A stretch of DNA of 64,000 bases from JAMXLO01 sp963812075. GTDB lineage: Bacteria > Pseudomonadota > Alphaproteobacteria > Acetobacterales > Acetobacteraceae. Location of the stretch: contig CAWETN010000012.1 of NCBI GenBank assembly GCA_963812075.1, positions 62,001 to 126,000 of the forward strand, written 5' to 3'. The position numbers and the translations under genes were made by a program. Position 1 is the first letter of the stretch. Every line of letters starts with the position of its first letter. A model generated the notes under the pieces. That model did not search any database. It was not told the DNA's origin and was given only the letters and a program-made list of their open reading frames with translations. Below, piece by piece: positions 61,302-64,000 of the stretch.

Positions 61302-62568
61302 CACGCTGTTCGCCGGCGTTCGCCTGCTGGACCCGGTCTCGGGCCTGGACCAGCATGGCGATCTGCTGGTGCGCGACGGCCGAATTGCCGATTTCGGGCC
61401 GGGTCTCGGCCGCCCGGACGGGGCTGCGGTGGTCGTTGAGGACGGCGCGATCCTGTGCCCGGGCCTCGTGGATATGCGCGCAGCACTCGGCGAACCGGGC
61501 TACGAATACCGTGAGACGATCGCCTCGGCGGCGGCCGCCGCAGCGGCCGGCGGCATCACCACGCTCGCGGCGCTGCCCGACACGCTGCCGGCGATCGACG
61601 ACCCGGCACTGGTGCGGCTGCTGCGCGCGCGCGGCGAGGAGACCGGCAGCCTGACGATCCTGCCCTACGGCGCGGTCACCGCGGGCTGCCGCGGCGAGGA
61701 ACTGGCCGAGCTTGGCCTGCTGGCCGAGGCTGGAGCGGTAGCCTTTACCGATGGCGGTCGCGCCATCCGTTCCACCAGACTGATGCGGCTCGCGCTATCC
61801 TACGCGCGCGGTTTCGCGGCATGCATCGTGCAGCACCCCGAGGATCCGTCGCTTGCCGAAGGCGGCTCGGCGACGGAGGGCGAACTGGCGAGCCGGCTCG
61901 GCTTGCCCGGCATCCCGGCCGCCGCCGAGGCGATCCTGGTTGCCCGCGATATCCAGCTGGCGGCACTGACCGGCGGCGCGCTGCATTTCGCGCATGTCAC
62001 CACTGCCCAGGCGCTGAGCCTCATTCGCCAGGCGAAGGCCGATGGGCTTGCGGTGACCTGCGACACGGCGCCGCCGTATTTCGACCTCAACGAAACTGCG
62101 ATCGGGGACTTCCGCACCTACGCCAAGCTGTCGCCGCCGCTGCGCAAAGAGGCCGACCGGCTGGCAGTCGTGGCGGCACTCGCCGACGGCACGATCGACG
62201 CGATCGCCTCCGACCATCAGCCGCGCGATGCCGACGACAAGCGCCAGCCCTTCGCCCAGGCCTCGCCGGGAGGCACCGGGCTCGCGACCCTGCTCGGCGT
62301 GACCCTGGCGCAGGTGCACAACGGCTCTCTGACCCTGGCCCAGGCGATCGGACTGCTGACGGCGGGTCCGGCGACGCTGCTCCGCGTCGAGACTGGCCGT
62401 CTCGCCAGGCGCCGCCCGGCGGATCTCTGCCTGTTCCACCCCGATCGCATCTGGAAGGTCGAGGCGGGACAGCTCCCCGGCAAGGCGCAGAACACCCCGT
62501 TCGACGGCCGTGCGCTGGAGGGTGTCGTGCTGGGCACGTGGAAGGCCGGGCGGCGCGTGTTCGGATGA
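61291..62568 (+). CDS. pyrC: Dihydroorotase-like protein, probably non-catalytic (PyrC')
   Basis: A 425-residue amidohydrolase-fold protein following pyrB. In active dihydroorotases the first metal motif is D-x-H-x-H; here the segment GLVDMRAALGEPG (58-70) has Arg63 and Ala65 instead of the two His. The later PHH site reads TAPPYFDL. ASDHQPRD keeps the Asp-His. Such inactive DHOase homologues are known as structural partners of ATCase in many proteobacteria; a separate active DHOase must exist elsewhere. Overlap with pyrB supports complex formation. Confidence 0.88.
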   Translation: MSSDTLFAGVRLLDPVSGLDQHGDLLVRDGRIADFGPGLGRPDGAAVVVEDGAILCPGLVDMRAALGEPGYEYRETIASAAAAAAAGGITTLAALPDTLPAIDDPALVRLLRARGEETGSLTILPYGAVTAGCRGEELAELGLLAEAGAVAFTDGGRAIRSTRLMRLALSYARGFAACIVQHPEDPSLAEGGSATEGELASRLGLPGIPAAAEAILVARDIQLAALTGGALHFAHVTTAQALSLIRQAKADGLAVTCDTAPPYFDLNETAIGDFRTYAKLSPPLRKEADRLAVVAALADGTIDAIASDHQPRDADDKRQPFAQASPGGTGLATLLGVTLAQVHNGSLTLAQAIGLLTAGPATLLRVETGRLARRRPADLCLFHPDRIWKVEAGQLPGKAQNTPFDGRALEGVVLGTWKAGRRVFG

Positions 62569-62820
62569 CTACTTCGACCATGGATTGAGCAGGCGCCGTC
62601 CCGCTCGCGCGAAGTCGTCGGTGTTGCGACGTCACCACGGACAGTTCATGCTCCGTCACCGTAGCTGCCAGCAGTGCGCCGGGGTGCGCGTAGGTGTGGC
62701 CGGCTTGCTCTCCTTTCCCAGGGAAGCCAGCGCCAGCGCACCAGGATCCGCTCGGTCACGTGCGGGATGCGGCTGCCGAACCACGAGCACAGCCCGCCGA
62801 CCCATTTCTCAAGCGCCGGC
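62569..62820 (-). pseudogene. Remnant of a VapC-type PIN-domain toxin
   Basis: Read on the minus strand, the C-terminal half of a PIN ribonuclease is recognisable: ALEKWVGGLCSWFGSRI, then GALLAAT with EHELSVVT and, after a one-base insertion (extra T opposite 62629), RNTDDFARAGRRLLNPW ending at a TAG (62569-62571). The middle is also out of frame, and the N-terminal half with the first catalytic acid residues is missing. No antitoxin is seen. This explains most of the gap between pyrC' and plsY; nothing is evident in 62821-62993 except the plsY promoter region. Confidence 0.65.
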
Positions 62821-62993
62821 ACGACGGCATTGCTGCGCCCCGTCCCACCAATGCGCTGAAGCGCTCCAGGTGTCTGAGCCGCACTGGCGGCGGGACGCTG
62901 ATTTGCCGACATTCCCGGGAGGTCCTGACTAGTCTAATAGGCTCAGCGCGCAGGGTTGCAAGACCTGAGCGGAACGCTCGCACGGGCCTACCG

Positions 62994-63578
62994 ATGGCAT
63001 CGCCACTTTACGCACTTCTGGGCTATCTGCTCGGCTCCATTCCGTTCGGATTGATTCTGACCCGCAGCGCCGGGCTGGGTGACATCCGCCGCATCGGGTC
63101 GGGCAACATCGGCGCGACCAACGTCCTGCGCACCGGGAACAAAGCGCTGGCCGCGGCGACGCTCCTGTTGGATTGCCTGAAGGGAGCCGCTGCCGTCGGC
63201 ATCTCGGCGCGGCTCGGGGACAACGGCGCGGTGTTCCTTGCAGGGGCCGGTGCGGTTCTGGGCCATGCCTTCCCGGTGTGGCTGGGCTTCAAGGGTGGCA
63301 AGGCGGTCGCGACCTCGTACGGCGTGCTGATTGCCGCGGCCTGGCCGGTCGGGCTGGCCGCCGGCGCAGTGTGGCTGATCACGGCGGCCCTTACACGGCG
63401 GTCGTCCCTCGCCGCGCTGGCGTCGTTCGCTTTGGCACCGCTGTTCGCCGTGGCCCTGGCCGATGCGGCCGTCGTTAAGCTTGCGTTGGTGATCGCCGTG
63501 CTGGTGTTCGCCCGGCACCACGCCAACATCCGACGTCTGATCGCAGGAACCGAGCCGCGCATTGGCCAGAAGGCATGA
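62994..63578 (+). CDS. plsY: Glycerol-3-phosphate acyltransferase PlsY
   Basis: A 194-residue integral membrane enzyme that transfers acyl from acyl-phosphate to glycerol 3-phosphate, starting phospholipid synthesis. PlsY signatures: GSIPFGLILTRSAG, GSGNIGATNVLRTG and GHAFPVWLGFKGGKAVAT, and a closing RHHANIRRL with the cytoplasmic Arg/His. ATG 62994 is the first in-frame Met. Confidence 0.95.
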   Translation: MASPLYALLGYLLGSIPFGLILTRSAGLGDIRRIGSGNIGATNVLRTGNKALAAATLLLDCLKGAAAVGISARLGDNGAVFLAGAGAVLGHAFPVWLGFKGGKAVATSYGVLIAAAWPVGLAAGAVWLITAALTRRSSLAALASFALAPLFAVALADAAVVKLALVIAVLVFARHHANIRRLIAGTEPRIGQKA

Positions 63579-64000
63579 AGCCGTACTGTCTGCTCCCTCC
63601 GACGCAATAGACCGGCTGCGCCTCGCCCGGACCGAAGGGGTAGGCCCGGTGGCGTATCGTCGCCTGCTGGCGCGATACAACTCCGCTGCCGCCGCACTCG
63701 AGGCGCTGCCCGCCCTGGCGCGCGCCGGCGGCCGTCCAACGCCGCCGGCCATACCGGCGCCGGAGGAGGCGGCCAAGGAACTGCACGCACTCCGCCGGCT
63801 CGGCGCCCGAATCATCTTTGCCGCCGAGCCAGATTACCCGGTGCTGCTCGCCATGCTGGACGACGCCCCTGCTGCGCTCTCCGTGCTGGGCGATGCCGCG
63901 CTGCTGTCGGCTCCGGCCGTCGCCGTAGTGGGCGGTCGCAACGCCTCCGCGAACGGCCAGCGCATGGCCGAGACACTCGCCGCCGACCTGGCGCGCTCGG
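63562..64000 (+). CDS. dprA: DNA processing protein DprA (5' part, runs off the window)
   Basis: An open frame to the window end shows the N-terminal SAM-like region (AIDRLRLARTEGVGPVAYRR) and the first part of the Rossmann-like DprA domain (PDYPVLLAMLDDAPAALSVL, VAVVGGRNASANGQR). DprA loads RecA on incoming single-stranded DNA. No ATG is in frame near the beginning: TTG 63562, inside the plsY end, is the best candidate, while the ATG 63575 that overlaps the plsY stop runs into a TAG after 11 codons in another frame. Confidence 0.85.
   Translation, partial: MARRHEAVLSAPSDAIDRLRLARTEGVGPVAYRRLLARYNSAAAALEALPALARAGGRPTPPAIPAPEEAAKELHALRRLGARIIFAAEPDYPVLLAMLDDAPAALSVLGDAALLSAPAVAVVGGRNASANGQRMAETLAADLARS

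Noticed and set aside
1..64000. Transfer RNA, ribosomal RNA, insertion sequences or prophage
   Set aside because: No tRNA-like T-arm and acceptor pairs, rRNA sequence, transposase or terminal inverted repeats were recognised on reading both strands.

Overview
This window is a dense, high-GC (roughly two-thirds G+C by eye) bacterial chromosome segment. The gene content fits an alphaproteobacterium, most likely of the Rhodospirillales/Acetobacteraceae type. The markers are a lexA gene preceded by an alphaproteobacterial SOS box (GAAC-N7-GAAC), gltX, pyrB followed by a non-catalytic pyrC-like gene, plsY followed by dprA, and many oligopeptide-type transport and small-molecule hydrolase genes. 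The taxonomy is an inference from gene content; no rRNA or tRNA gene was seen.

Layout. 1-2.9 kb: an edge fragment, an esterase, an MFS carrier and a small lipoprotein. 2.9-6.9 kb: a minus-strand operon of four overlapping genes for a modified sugar (rfbG-like dehydratase, C-methyltransferase, rfbC-like epimerase, HddA-like GHMP kinase). 7-13 kb: GNAT, Nudix, MBL hydrolase, a DUF429-like/phosphoribosyltransferase-HAD pair, and a Cyc2-like outer-membrane cytochrome-porin. 13-21.6 kb: catabolic genes, including a Rieske dioxygenase followed by two Lin0512-family genes (one frameshifted) and a hydrolase. 21.6-24 kb: a GrrA/GrrM-type ribosomal peptide locus with a secreted partner. 24.4-25.6 kb: a ruined phosphate permease gene. 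27-34 kb: an oligopeptide ABC transporter operon in which five of six genes are broken by single-base insertions. 34-40.5 kb: an eight-gene tightly coupled run joining a periplasmic molybdoenzyme/cytochrome b module to glycosyltransferases and a radical SAM enzyme. 40.6-53.8 kb: mixed metabolism and DNA repair (MUG/AlkA-like), ending with a creatininase-ketopantoate reductase-moeA run. 53.8-64 kb: housekeeping genes lexA, tonB, comEC, gltX, a candidate FNR-controlled small RNA, pyrB-pyrC', plsY, dprA.

Most notable are (i) the peptide locus, whose precursor ends in eight W-x-N motifs beside its radical SAM/SPASM maturase and a secreted protein with an I78-inhibitor-like end; (ii) a perfect TTGAT-N4-ATCAA box placed for activation of a roughly 90-nt transcript with two hairpins, a CU-rich linker and a strong terminator; (iii) a strikingly non-random set of single-base insertions, two of them identical and located in the P-loops of the two ATPases of the same transporter. 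The last could be genuine gene decay or local assembly error, and the sequence alone cannot decide.
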